64,000 bases of DNA from Tetragonia tetragonoides (Eukaryota > Streptophyta > Magnoliopsida > Caryophyllales > Aizoaceae): NCBI GenBank assembly GCA_038025085.1, contig CM076146.1, positions 45,833,336 to 45,897,335 of the forward strand, written 5' to 3'. The notes under the pieces were generated by a model. It was not told the DNA's origin. It did no database searches and was given only the letters and a program-made list of their open reading frames with translations. Both the position numbers and the translations under genes were made by a program. Positions 45,001 to 55,879 of the stretch are shown here, one piece after another. Every line of letters starts with the position of its first letter. Position 1 is the first letter of the stretch.

Positions 45001-46120
45001 ATGTTAGAGGCTCACTGATTCTTTCTTGATATTTTGTTTGGAGTGCATATATAGGGGCTAATTGTGCTATGGATGACAAGGAACCTAACGGATGGCATCC
45101 CTGGATGGGGAGCTCTATTTAAAGGGAAAGCCGGTGACGGCACTGCTAGTGTGAGTGCTTGCAATACTCTCCAATGATAAATGTTGCTAGCTAGGCTAAA
45201 TGGATCAATAAAATTTATTTACCATATTTGATTAATCTAATTCAATGATGATTATATACTCATGTAGGTTATGATGGCTACTTTGTTATTCATAATACCC
45301 AACAAGAGACGAAAGGGAGAAAAGCTAATGGACTGGAGGAAGTGCAAGAAACTCCCCTGGAATGTAGTCCTCCTACTAGGGGCTGGCTTTGCCATAGCTG
45401 ATGGGGTTCGGTCGAGTGGCCTAGCTGATGTGCTATCCCGAGGCCTAGACTTCCTAGAGACAGCCCCATTTTGGGCAATTGCGCCCATGGTGTGCCTAAT
45501 TGGCGGTGTCATGACCGAGTTTACATCCAACAATGCCACCACAACGTTGCTGGTTCCTCTGCTGATCCAGATTGCACAGACAATGCATGTGCATCCGCTC
45601 CTCCTTATGGTCCCTGGAGCGATTGGGGCCCAGTTCGCTTTCTTGCTTCCCACTGGAACCCCTTCCAATATTGTTGGGTTCACTACTGGTCATATTGAGA
45701 TCAAGGATATGATCAAGACTGGTCTCCCTTTGAAGATTGCTGGCACCACTGTTCTTTCACTCTTAATGCCTACCCTTGGTAAGTACTCTAATTTACCAAT
45801 TTCAATTTCCTCTGCGTATAGCCATATATATAAATGGTGCAAGATCAAATTTTGTTAACCACTTCATGACTTTTCCATTTGAAAAACATCTTATGGAAGC
45901 ACATTATCAAAAGTTAAGAGGTAACTTATGTCACCATGTAAAATGTGGTCTCAAATTGCATTTCATACATGTTTATAGTACACAATTTAACCATTCTTGG
46001 TAGATAAAGTGCTAACAGATCTTATTTCAATGATCAGGAGCGTATGTTTTCCGGACTGACAGACCGTTGATTGTATCCACTGAGTTGGCGCAGTTAGGAT
46101 TCAGAATTCAGGATATATGA
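42005..46120 (+). CDS. TDT: Tonoplast dicarboxylate (malate) transporter, SLC13/DASS family
   Basis: Six exons: 42,005-42,448; 43,198-43,681; 44,523-44,566; 45,055-45,150; 45,268-45,778; 46,038-46,120. They total 1,662 nt, 553 residues plus TGA, in phase, close to the family length of about 540. Exon 1 gives an acidic/His-rich N-terminus with 'PKAPLLP' and membrane segments including '[20 protein letters not shown]'. Exon 2 has '[18 protein letters not shown]' and '[15 protein letters not shown]', the first ion/substrate-binding motif region. Exon 5 has '[10 protein letters not shown]', '[18 protein letters not shown]' and '[17 protein letters not shown]', the second motif region. Plant members move malate and fumarate across the vacuole membrane in pH homeostasis. 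Introns hold two mariner-type MITEs. Gene looks intact. Confidence 0.94.
43905..44112. mobile_element. Truncated Stowaway-like MITE in TDT intron 2
   Basis: Ends 'cagagggag|ta' at the right and carries 'actactttgaccatgaatat', the reverse complement of part of the intact copy at 44,740-44,993. The left end is missing or decayed. Confidence 0.5.
44740..44993. mobile_element. Stowaway-type MITE in TDT intron 3
   Basis: Left end 'ctcccttcgtttcagataaa' and right end 'tttatctgaaacggagggag' are inverted copies, with TA target duplications at 44,738-44,739 and 44,994-44,995. Length is 254 bp. CTCCCTCCGT ends and TA targets are the mark of Tc1/mariner-derived Stowaway elements. Confidence 0.92.
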
Positions 46121-46765
46121 TCCTTAGTCCATGTACAGGATCAGGACTAGGAGAATAGATGGAATAGTAGCCGACAGAAATCAAAATGGTTGGCGAACGC
46201 CTTTGGTTATCTTCTTTGCCTGTAAATCTGTAATAGAAAGTTGCATTCTTTCTCAATTTATAACATTGAAAAGCACATAAATGCATATTCTGTTGTATAC
46301 TTCTTGCCACTTTTCGAATATCATGAAGCATACCAAGATAGAAGAGGAGTAATTTTAGTTGATTGTATCTCTCTGTATGTTCCGTTCCTTCCATTTCGCT
46401 ATGGCGCAGCGCACACTGGTTATTAGATGAACTAATTCAATAGGCATAGTCAAATGTGAAGATCAAGATGCTTCAGCTTAATCAACAGCTCGATCTGCTC
46501 AATTAATGCTAAGCATGTGCATGGAAGTGTCCTGACAGTGTTAATCAACATCTCATAGCCAATAATTAAATGTGAAAACACTCAAAGTTGTGAGACATCC
46601 ATGTGAGTGACACAGAGAAGAGCAGTGAAGTACTACTTTCTTTTGCTTATTCGTGCCGCATTAGAAGCAACCCGATGCACCGTCTCCCTTCCGCCCCTGG
46701 TTCCGGCATTTCCTGTTGACCTTCTGCATAATTAATTTGGCTTAATTATAAACACATCCCATCAC
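46121..46765. other. TDT 3' region and cystatin promoter area, no further gene
   Basis: Holds the transporter's probable 3' UTR, then AT-rich DNA leading to the TATA box of the first cystatin. No open frame with protein character. Confidence 0.5.
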
Positions 46766-46773
46766 TATATAAA
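46766..46773 (+). promoter_or_regulatory. TATA box of cystatin gene 1
   Basis: 'tatataaa' lies 55 bp before the start codon of the cystatin at 46,828; the spacing allows a leader of about 30 nt. Confidence 0.7.
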
Positions 46774-46827
46774 CACATGCCATTTCCATCAGCTAATTAA
46801 AACTCACAAAATACTACACACACAATA

Positions 46828-47214
46828 ATGGAGTTAACACATAAACTCTGCTTCCTTTTCTCATTCCTCCTCCTGGTTGTAGCCTCCAATACCGCGGCTG
46901 CCATAGCCCCCTCGCCACAGCCGGTCCTAGGAGGCTACACTCCCATACAGAACCTGAGTGACCCACATGTGATCGAGGTTGCAAAGTTCGCAGTAGTGGA
47001 GCACAACAAGCATGTGTACAACATAGGCCATAGACTCCAATATGTAAGGGTTGTTGAGGGATCGTCTCAGGTTGTTTCCGGTATCAACTACCGCCTTATT
47101 ATTTCCGCTAAGCGAGTGCACCGCCCCTACACTGCTGCTTACAATTACTTGGCTGTGGTGTATGAGCGCCCTTGGGAGCATTTCATGAAGCTCACCACTC
47201 TCAAGCCTACATAG
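46828..47214 (+). CDS. Secreted phytocystatin (cysteine protease inhibitor) 1
   Basis: Intronless, 128 residues. Signal peptide at residues 1-25 ('LCFLFSFLLLVVAS'). The mature part has the cystatin signature set: N-terminal Gly pair in 'LGGYTPI', the plant alpha-helix motif 'IEVAKFAVVEHNK', the QxVxG inhibitory loop as 'QVVSG', and the C-terminal Trp loop as 'ERPWEHF'. Phytocystatins block papain-like (C1A) proteases in the secretory pathway, apoplast or vacuole, and also act against insect gut proteases. No Cys in the mature domain and no C-terminal legumain-inhibiting extension. An insert 'HRPYTAAYN' between the QVVSG strand and the Trp loop makes it longer than the second copy. TATA 55 bp upstream. 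All key residues are present, so activity is expected. Confidence 0.93.
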   Translation: MELTHKLCFLFSFLLLVVASNTAAAIAPSPQPVLGGYTPIQNLSDPHVIEVAKFAVVEHNKHVYNIGHRLQYVRVVEGSSQVVSGINYRLIISAKRVHRPYTAAYNYLAVVYERPWEHFMKLTTLKPT

Positions 47215-47485
47215 AAAGTGTGTTATTACTATGTATGTTCAGGTTGGTTCTTAATTGAACACCAAGCGTGCGTTACATCAAAATAAGCTTCATCTACATT
47301 GTTGGATGGGGCTATATATAAGTTGGTTGATTTCGTCTTGATTGTGATCTGTTTTGGTAGATCTAGGATTGAAGGTGTTCAATTGTTGTTAGATTTAAGT
47401 TCCTGCTTCAGCATATTATATGTCAGTATGTGACTAATAGTACTTTTTTTTGCTCTTCGAAAATTAAAATACTTACCCTAGCACT

Positions 47486-47640
47486 AGAGGTGAGTATGGC
47501 CGGGTACCCGCCTAAAATACCTGGAACTGGTTACTACGGATTCTGAAATTTGGGAACTGGTAGTGGAATTGGTTACCACAGATTCTAAAATCTGGGAACT
47601 GGTACTGAAACTGGCGGGTACCGATTTCGGGACCAAGTTT
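47486..47640. mobile_element. Partial hAT-like MITE end
   Basis: 'ctagaggtgagtatggccgg' resembles the left end of the element at 51,633 ('taggggtgagcag'), followed by repeats of 'gggaactggta' and 'gggtaccg' as in that element. No matching right end found. Confidence 0.45.
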
Positions 47641-48102
47641 CCATTTTCACTTTTTCATAGACTTTTTTGTTCTCTTTTTTCCCAAAACTTAATATTATTT
47701 TATCAACTCTATTTAATAAATCGAAGGATATTCACTTAAAAAACCAAGTACAGTGATTAGTGCTACCAAATACACTCATTAGTGCACAAGTGACAAATCT
47801 AAACAGGCTTAGTAATCCTTTATCTTTCTTTAGCTCCGTATATAACAGGCTGAGTAGGGATTACCAAGTGAAGTACAGTATGAAACTATAAATAGTAGTA
47901 CTCCGTAGTCCGTACTACATACGGAGTAGTACTATATATGCAAGTACAAGCCCAAAGCCGATGAAGTACCGGGCCGAGTGCAGAGCCCATATGTTTAGTC
48001 TCATCAGCCCAAGAACCACTTGAATTCAGCCTTTTGACTTAGCCTAGGAACCAAATCAAAAACAGCAATTAAGACGATAACGCCCCATGTATGTGGATCC
48101 AG

Positions 48103-49216
48103 CATGGGCGGATCCAGCCCAATTTTTTTTTTTTGAGGTTTTACTTCGGATTGTTTGAGCAGATAGGCTCAAAGCGGAAAGAAATAGTCAAGGCCCACTC
48201 TGACTCTCCCTTTCTCTCTCTTTGCGGCCCGTATACCATAGGCTGACACTGAATTATCAACATTCTATACACGCTACACGTAATAATCGGCCCACAAAGA
48301 CTTTCAACTAGCTGTCCTTCTCTTTTACGAGTACTATCTTTCCTATAGTATGTCAGATAGAGCTGGCAAATAGATCGTGTTCTGTCGTGTTCTGTTCGTG
48401 TCAAATATAATCGTGTTAGAAATCTTTCGACACTAATCTGACCCATTTATTAATCGTGTCAGAAACCTTCAACACTAACCCAACTCACTTAATAATCGTG
48501 TTATTCGTGTTGACCCGCTTAACTTTTTAAATCTAATTTCTCTTCAGAAAATTTTAAAAATATAACATAAAAAACTAACAAAAGGTAGTAAAAAAATTTC
48601 GAAACATCACTTTTAAGCTTCTATGGGTGTAATTACTCAATTGAACTAATGAATATCATATGTTTAAACTTCATTTTTTGATATTATCATTAGTTAAGTA
48701 ACTTTTTTTTCGACATGTTTGAATAATCGTGTCAGAGCGTGTCAGTTTCGTGTTGAAAATCTCAACACTAACCCAACCTATTTAACTAAACGGGTTACTC
48801 GTGTCGACCCGCTTAACTTAATCGTGTCGAAAATCTCAACACTAACCCGTTTATTTCGTGTCCGGTTCATATTGTGTTATCGTGTCGTGTCAGCTTTTGC
48901 CGGTTCTAATGTCAGACTAGGCACTAGCTATTAGTATTTGCTTCTTTTTATATTAAAAAAATTGTATTATTCAGCTTATATATTATGGAATACTGTACTT
49001 GTTTTCTTCTATTTATTTTCTTTTGTTTTTGCTGACCAATAAAATTCTTATATTGACATGCAACTTACAGCAAATTACAAATTAAGTGGCTACAGTAAAT
49101 TTGCTTGGTATTTAAGGGTTTTGAAAAAATAAGTTATATATGGTAATTGGACTACATTCTATATATTGTCTCTATAAATGTGCATACCCAGTTTTACAAT
49201 CCTGAATCTGCCACTA
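48103..49216. mobile_element. hAT-like element, 1.1 kb, 8-bp target GGATCCAG
   Basis: Flanked by 'ggatccag' at 48,095-48,102 and 49,217-49,224. The ends 'catgggcggatccag' and 'ctgaatctgccacta' are imperfect inverted repeats. Segment A' has the uninterrupted site ('ccccatgtgaatccagtcattgc', one copy). Contains a nested MITE at 48,358-48,908. No transposase frame. Confidence 0.75.
48358..48908. mobile_element. hAT-type MITE nested in the 48-kb element, 8-bp target ATGTCAGA
   Basis: Flanked by perfect 'atgtcaga' (48,350-48,357 and 48,909-48,916). Ends 'tagagctggcaaa' and 'ttgccggttcta' are inverted repeats. The interior is built from repeats of 'atcgtgtcagaaa' and 'acccgcttaac'. Confidence 0.88.
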
Positions 49217-49304
49217 GGATCCAGTCAATGCTAGTATTTTGTGAGTAATAAAAGTATTTTGTTAATGAAGTTTTACTATTGATATACATTTATAATTCAG
49301 TAAT

Positions 49305-50904
49305 ACAAGTGTTAAATACAACATGACTTTTGTACCAAATACAACATTTTATAGATTATATACCCCCTTCTAATTTAACACTCATCCTTGCCTTTCTCTC
49401 TCTTCCCCAACTTTCCCTTATGTTCTTCCATCAAGAACCGTAGCAATACACCTTGAGCAAGCCATAAGCAATCAAGCTTTAAGGCATGATTTTCAACAAA
49501 AAATCTTTAAATTTGTACTTTTCATGTTTGATATACTCACAAACCCCACACTTTAATTGTTCTTGGTGCTGTATTTGGTACCCTTTTGACTTCAATGTGT
49601 TGCTGAATTCCCCCAACCCTCTCTCTTATTTTTTAGGTAAGAAAAACTAGGGCACTAGAGTCACTCAAACTGAGCAACTTATTACAAAAAATGTACATAA
49701 AAAACGCTGGAAAAGAACTGAGAAGCATGACCCAATAATTGATTAATTGGATTAAGATAGTTGTTGAACCATACCTGATACGACATGGTTCTAAGAAACA
49801 GGGAAAAGACAAGGATAAGAACTTTGGTATTTGATTCAGATGGATGAAAATGGTGAGATAGAGAAGATACAAAATCTGGCAAAGTGTTCGTCCTTATTTC
49901 GAGCCAATTTTTGGGCTCTACATACAGTCGTCAAACAATGGCCATAATATTGGAATACAGTCGCCAATGTTGAGCGACTATCTTTCCATATTCTCGTCAG
50001 CCTGGGGTGACACTTTACGCTTAGTGCCGCTAAGATTGGGCGACAACACAGGTGAATAGCCACCTATTCCGGGCGACAACATCCCTATTCTGCCGCCAAA
50101 ATTTGGCGACGGTGTTGGTTTGAGATATCTAGCCCAACGTAGTTGACATAAAAGTTTTGTCCTGCATTGTACTTGCGGTACATTTGGATTTGGTAAGGTT
50201 TAGATACATTGGAGTCTATTATATTGTGTTCTAATCAAGACTGTACTAATAATAAATAAATATCATATATTTAGCTAGTTAGAATACCATGGAACTTGGA
50301 AGTCGATCTTTTTCAGAAAGTTGCTGTCAGAAAATTACGTTGAAGCTAGCGATGTTCATCATTTGGTCCGGATCGGATTTTTGGACCGGACCGGGCCGAC
50401 CCGGCCAAGACCGGATCGGTTCAGACCGGTCATGCTTTTGGACCGGTCAGAACGGGTTTCGGTCCGGTCCGGTCTGGTCTAAAAGTACGAACCGGTCTGG
50501 ACCGGATGGTAAGTGGTGGGGAAAGCTAAAAAAACGATCCTGAGCTCTTTTTAAAAAACCGGTCCGGTCCGGTCCGATCCAAGACCGAGTACAAACCGGT
50601 CCGGTCCGGGTCTGGGCCGATGAACAGCCTAGTTGAAGCTGCTCTCCACTTGGTGGAGCAGTATATCATGAGTTCTATATTTCTATTTGATCAGTAATGT
50701 TTGATGACTTGCTCAAGGGGTGATGCTTCCTTCAATGGGTGCTTGAGGTTGTGTGAGTTTGTCTGATTGAAGAACAAAAGTGGAACTTGGGGAAGAGAGA
50801 GAAAGACAAGAAAGAGTTCTAAAATTAAAAGGGGGTATATGAGTCTTTTTGTCTAAAAAAAAGGTTGTATTGTTTAAAAATGCATGTTGTATTTAGCATT
50901 CCCC
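49305..50904. mobile_element. Mutator-like non-autonomous element with long inverted ends
   Basis: Flanked by 9-bp targets 'ttcagtaat' (49,296-49,304) and 'ttcattaat' (50,905-50,913). Inverted ends extend over about 100 bp: 'gttaaatacaacatg' against 'catgttgtatttagc', then 'acccccttctaattt' against 'aaattaaaagggggt', then 'ctctctcttccccaact' against its complement near 50,785. The A' duplicate has a single uninterrupted site. No transposase; a nested hAT MITE sits at 50,347-50,631. Confidence 0.82.
50347..50631. mobile_element. hAT-type MITE nested in the Mutator-like element, 8-bp target GTTGAAGC
   Basis: Perfect 'gttgaagc' on both sides (50,339-50,346 and 50,632-50,639). Ends 'tagcgatgttcatc' and 'gatgaacagccta' are inverted. 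The interior is dense in 'ggtccggtccgg' and 'gaccggatcgg' words. Confidence 0.92.
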
Positions 50905-50975
50905 TTCATTAATGTGAGTTGTCTAGAACTCTAGAAGATGTCAATAGTGGTAAGAACTAAGAAATCGATCAACTC

Positions 50976-51221
50976 GAGGATGGGGTGGGACGTGGGAGCA
51001 TAAGTGGTAAGTCCACTACTCCCACAACTCAATGGTTAACAGTTCAAGTCCTTATCTATGTAGGGAGAAAAAAATCTCCTCTACCTCTCTTTATAGGGAG
51101 GGTCCCTTCCTCTACTTGAGCCCGTCAACCTATCAAAGATAAGTTGGCTTGCCCAACACGTATAATTTGCGGGCTATTACATGCATCCTTATAACAAAAA
51201 TAAATAAATAAATAAATAAAA
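50976..51221 (+). mobile_element. tRNA-derived SINE with (aaat)n tail
   Basis: Starts 'gaggatggggtgggacg', has a box B-like 'cagttcaagtcc' at 51,040 after an A-box-like 'agtggtaag', and ends in (aaat)n. Flanking duplications are 'atcgatcaactc' (50,964-50,975) and 'attgatcaactc' (51,222-51,233). Segment A' has one uninterrupted copy, 'accgatcaactcaaac'. Confidence 0.75.
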
Positions 51222-51420
51222 ATTGATCAACTCAAACAAGGTTATTTTACATGTATAGTTTGAGTGGGCTGAACTAAGTTGGGCGCATACTTTGTCATAG
51301 TTTTGTTTTAGCGAACTGATCGATAGCAACCCCATAAGAAATTTTGTAAAGTTTACAAACCTCACAGTCAATAGAGTTTAAAAATAATGCTCCAAAACTG
51401 GCATGTTGATTTTGAGATGT

Positions 51421-52500
51421 ACTATGAGAATAGCTATCTCTATTGAAGCACGTTTTCTAAACTGAAGGATATTTACTTAAAAGACCAATTTAGTAATTTA
51501 AACTTAACGAAGTAATAAAGGATTCAACAGCCAAATTAAATCCCGTAAGTTGATCATTTATTTTATACAAATTAAACCGACGCGTTTGCCGACACATCAA
51601 CTCCATTAATCCACAAGGACCCCAGTGCTCAGTAGGGGTGAGCAGAAAATTCGGGTATTCAGTACTGGAACTGAAATTGGTTTGGAACCGGTGGTTTCGG
51701 AACCGGAACCGATCTAACCAATTCCAATTCCCAAAAATAGGAACCGGTACCAACCAATTCCAATTCCTACTCCTGACTTTTGGGAACCGGAACCGGTTGG
51801 GTACCCGGTGCAAAAAAAAAAATATAAGACTTTTTCTTTGATAGAAATAAAAAGATGGTGATTTTCTAGTAAGATTAGTGGTTTAAAAAATTGTATTTGT
51901 AATTTTAATGTTTTAATGATTGTATTTGTAATATTAGTAATTAAATATTTGTATACGTTATTTAAATTTTGATCTACAATGTTAGGTATCTTGATTGTAA
52001 TATTTGATTTTATTTTTGCGGTATATTCGGAAAGTAATATTTGTTAGTCTAATATAATATTTGATATTTTTTATATTTAAAATATACATTTATTTGATTT
52101 AAAAAATAATAAAATTTGAATTTAATGTGGACTTGGGTACCCAGAAACCGGTGGGTACCCAGTGGATCCAATTCCAATTTCTAAGATTTAGGAACCGGTA
52201 TAACCAATTCCAATTCTAATTCCTAGAAGTTAGGAACCGATGGATCCAATTCCAATTCCAGGTAATACAATAACTGATGGGTACCCAATTGCGCTCACCC
52301 CTAGTGCCCAGTACCCACCCGCCACTACCACCCCCACTCATCCAGTCTCTCTCTCCCTCAGATCACTCAATCTGATCTTAAACCCAGAAACACATACATA
52401 CAGACAGCGTGTACACACCACAACCACAAAGCATGCATGCAAATGGAGCTAGCTATATTCATTGCATGTATGTATCTCTGACTAGCTAGCTAGCTAGTGA
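51421..52500. repeat. Segmental duplicate B (partner B' at 53,831-54,245)
   Basis: Both copies share 'ctattgaagcacgt', 'aagaccaatttagtaattta', 'aaaccgacgcgtttgccgac', 'ccagtctctctctccctcag' and 'gactagctagctagctagtg' in order. B is longer because of the hAT MITE at 51,633-52,303. B' leads into the knottin gene; B is followed by no such gene. Confidence 0.92.
51633..52303. mobile_element. hAT-type MITE, 8-bp target GTGCTCAG/GTGCCCAG
   Basis: Ends 'taggggtgagcag' and 'gcgctcacccctA' are inverted. Flanks 'gtgctcag' (51,625-51,632) and 'gtgcccag' (52,304-52,311) are the target copies with one change. B' has a single 'gtacccag' at the same place. The interior is full of 'gggaaccggtac' words. Confidence 0.9.
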
Positions 52501-52852
52501 TTAATTTCCTTGATACTCTAACAAAATATCTCTATTTCTTTATTATATTTAATTTGTCTACGTATCATAAGAAATGTTATGTTCATTTAAAAGGTATTTT
52601 GAATTTATAGGATAAAAATTAAAAAAAAAAATAAAATTGGTGATAAGAGTTAGAATTGTTCAATATGCCCCATATAATACATAAAAATCCCATTATATGG
52701 TACTAATGATATTAGAATGATAATATCAATGCTTATTCATACATTACTAAATAATTTTTCATAAGTGACAGTTATACTTATGATTTTCGATCGATATGAT
52801 TGATTAACGTACACGTTAAATTGACCATAAATCGTGTAACACACGAACATAC

Positions 52853-53830
52853 ACCTACTATATATATATATATATAGGAGGTATTTTGTGATTGCATCAA
52901 ACGCACCCACCTTATCGAATTATCTAAGATTAGAATTTAAAGTGCCACCTATGCGAGCCACTAAGCTTAATAAATAACAAAAAATATAATTAAGATATAT
53001 CAGGTGAAAAGAATAAATTATAATTATAAGTTATAAAATTAAGGAGATATTTTCTGGTGTTGTTAAGTTGTAGTATCAGGTATTTTGTAGTTTTTCAGGC
53101 GAAAAGAACAAACTCTAAGGTCTTATTCTTTTTAACAAAATTGTGTAAAATAGAAAGGAACAAAACAAAATAAAATGACACGAAAGATAACGGAACAAAA
53201 TCGCATAATGGACATGGAATGTGAGAAAAAATAAAATACAAAATGAGATGCGTTTCAAATTGAAAAGGAACGATTCGGATTAACTTTGTATACAATACTA
53301 ATTTCACTATAAAACTAATATCACCTCAAATAAAAACTAATATACAAATAAAATATAATTATGTCATTTTGACAAATTATTTCAAAAATATGAAGAACTA
53401 CTTAGCCTCTGACCAGAAGCATATCGCCACATAACCGAACATGTAATGATGTAAAGTTCACAATAATAAAGTTTATGATAATAGAAGAGCTTGACTTATA
53501 AGTTTTAGAGTTTAACAAAGTTTCATATTCCATAGAGCATCACATAAGAGAAAAACTATTACTCAAAATAGGTTTTAAACTAATAATGACAAATATATAA
53601 GAAAAACAAAGAGATTATGCATATGACTAAAAATATTTAATGTAAGTTTTTCACTAAACCGTGCAATACACAAGATTACCTTCATGTCCAATACGAATCC
53701 ACACTACATATATATCGAAGTGAAATTGCCAATGTACTTTGATCTTTGATATCATTTACTAGCATTAGATGGCTGTATTTATTTTAAAATACAAACACCT
53801 AACCCGTACAACGCACGGAATTTATATGTA
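52853..53830 (+). mobile_element. Probable Helitron ending beside duplicate B'
   Basis: The hairpin 'ccgtacaacgcacgg' (53,804-53,818) is followed 9 bases later by 'gtag|t', a decayed CTAG|T end, exactly where homology with B resumes ('tagctatct'). The left limit is a guess: an AT run after 'cctactatat' resembling a Helitron TC-type start. The interior is AT-rich with no frame. Confidence 0.45.
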
Positions 53831-54245
53831 GTAGCTATCTATTGAAGCACGTACTCTAAACTGAAGGTTATCCTAAAAGACCAATTTAGTAATTTAAACC
53901 CAACAGAGTAATAAAGGACTCAACGAGCAAATCCCGTAAGTTGATGATCATTATTTTATACAAATTAAACCGACGCGTTTGCCGACACATCAACTCCTCC
54001 ATTAATCCAAAAGGACCACCAGTACCCAGCCGCCACCCCCACCCCCACCTCCACCTCCACCTCCACTCATCCAGTCTCTCTCTCCCTCAGATCACTCCAT
54101 CTGATCTTAAACCCAGAAACACATACATACATACCGCGTGTACACACCACAACCACAAAGCATGCATGCAAATGGAGCTAGCTAAGTAGCTATATTCATT
54201 GCATGTATGTATCTCTGACTAGCTAGCTAGCTAGTGATTAATGGA
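53831..54245. repeat. Segmental duplicate B'
   Basis: Partner of B at 51,421. It holds an expanded 'ccacctccacctcc' tract at 54,030-54,065 and the (gcta)n run. It forms the distal upstream region of the cysteine-rich gene at 54,748. Confidence 0.9.
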
Positions 54246-54630
54246 GCTAGCTATATTCATACTACTGGTTTTTAGGAACTATACTAACCCCATGTTGGTG
54301 CTACGTTGATAAAGTCAGTGCTTGCGTTGGTTATTATTCAGTTAGTCTGATAAGTTCGCTGTTGAATACAACTACACAAGAGTCCAAATATGACGTAGCG
54401 AGGGGTGCCTATAGCCTGGACGCCATTCACTTGCACATTCTTTTTGACTAGAAAAAAAAAATAAGACTGATCATCACGATTATTAAGATGGGTATGTGTA
54501 CTGTATGGTTGGTATATGCTCGATCATATATTAATAGCTAGCTAGCAAAGTAGATAAACATAACTATCCTTTCAATTCCGGCCAGTGCATGCATGCATGC
54601 ATACCAGTACTGATGAATGATATATTCTGC

Positions 54631-54638
54631 TATAAATA
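54631..54638 (+). promoter_or_regulatory. TATA box of the cysteine-rich peptide gene
   Basis: 'tataaata' 110 bp before the start codon, followed by a leader rich in 'atcgatc' words. Confidence 0.6.
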
Positions 54639-54747
54639 AGGAATTGGCCGTCACTCTTTTCTCATCATTCGATCGATCACAAATTAAAAGGATCTATTAT
54701 TATCGATCGGAAAAAAACACAATAATACATACTGCAAAAAAATAGAG

Positions 54748-55159
54748 ATGATGGATTCTTCAAAGGTGGTAGGTAATAAAATGCTATTCTTGGTTCCCTT
54801 TGTGATGGTGGTGGTGACCAAGGCTGAACCCACCTTGGGTGTCCGCCAAGTAATTAATAATAATATTATCCCACTCTCAAAAAATATTCATTACTGATGA
54901 AGGGGTTGTTAATACTAATACTCTCACTTGTTTAGCCCCTGGAGAAACTTGCTCCCCCATAACAGCCTTTTGTTGTGAAGATTCCTTTTGCATTGACCGC
55001 GATTGGAAATTTGTAGGTCATTGTTCCCCAGCAGATCGTTGCATACCAGCTGGAGGATTTTGTAGTCTCCTAGTAATCGGATGTTGCAAGGGCACCTATT
55101 GCCCCAACCCTAATGGCTTATTCAATAGTAAAAAGTTGCAAAAGGTGGAGTTAGAGTGA
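54748..55159 (+). pseudogene. Secreted double-knottin cysteine-rich peptide gene with one-base frameshift
   Basis: Starts with two Met codons (54,748) and a hydrophobic signal segment ('MLFLVPFVMVVV'). The first frame reaches TGA near 54,894. After a run of six A (54,879-54,884) a different frame is open to the TGA at 55,157. This frame has two copies of one cysteine spacing: C-x6-C-x6-CC-x4-C, the first followed by x10-C, the second ('CIPAGGFCSLLVIGCC') by a short tail. That is the spacing of inhibitor-cystine-knot (knottin) peptides, which in plants include antimicrobial and protease-inhibitor peptides. The precursor would have a propeptide of about 30 residues. The two frames join if the A run is one base shorter. 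A short intron (donor 'ttgg|gtgtcc', acceptor 'tgtttag') is an alternative but would lose the first Cys. Function not assigned. Confidence 0.65.
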
Positions 55160-55879
55160 CGTTTACTTATTGATATTCTTATTACTATACAATATGATAT
55201 TGTATGTGTTGTTTTTGGAAATATAAATAATAGAATAATTACATGTAGTAATATGGCTCGAACTCAATTAACTTAAATTCACCCTTATTTGAGTGGCACT
55301 ATAAAAAATTGGAGTTTAATTGGAGTTTCGCTCATCTAATAATTTGCAAGGATCACTCAGAGACAAATTTAACTACAAGCCAATTAAGTTGATCTACTTT
55401 TAGTTTTTTTTTTTTTAACGTTTGTAATAGTGAATTTTAATTCGAGTAAAATGTGAAAGAGTCAGAAATGGGGGAGTAGATGCATCAAAAAAAAATGTAA
55501 AACCAAGGGTAATTATAAGCCTTACCATCTTAAATTTATTGTCTTTTTTTTATCAAAGCCTTACCATCTTTGAACACTAGATCATTGATTATCTTTATGA
55601 TTAAAATAGTTACTCCCACCATTTACAAATAGAAGGTACCATGGTTTTTGTACAGTCATATTTTACAAGTTTAACCATAAGTTTTACTAAAAGTATTATG
55701 ATTTATTACATGAAAGTTATATCACTAGATTTATAATAAAAAAAATATATAATTCCACGTGCTTATTTTTAAAAATAATGGTACTTACACGTAACATTCT
55801 TTGATGATTTGTTAAATAGTAAATTTTATATTTATAGTTTATATGTTATCTGATGTTCAAAAAAGATAATAAAAAGTTA
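55160..55879. other. Intergenic after the knottin gene, no gene recognised
   Basis: AT-rich. 'ttactcccaccatttacaaa' near 55,611 may be a decayed MITE end. No coding signal. Confidence 0.45.

Larger units (their letters stand above)
47700..51420. repeat. Segmental duplicate A (partner A' at 55,880-56,700)
   Basis: Shares with A' 'caagcccaaagccgatgaag', 'cttgaattcagccttttgac', 'gtcaatagtggtaaga', 'gggcgcatactttgt' and other blocks in the same order. A is about 3.7 kb and A' about 0.8 kb. The extra length in A is accounted for by a hAT-like element, a Mutator-like element and a SINE, each with target duplication. Confidence 0.8.
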
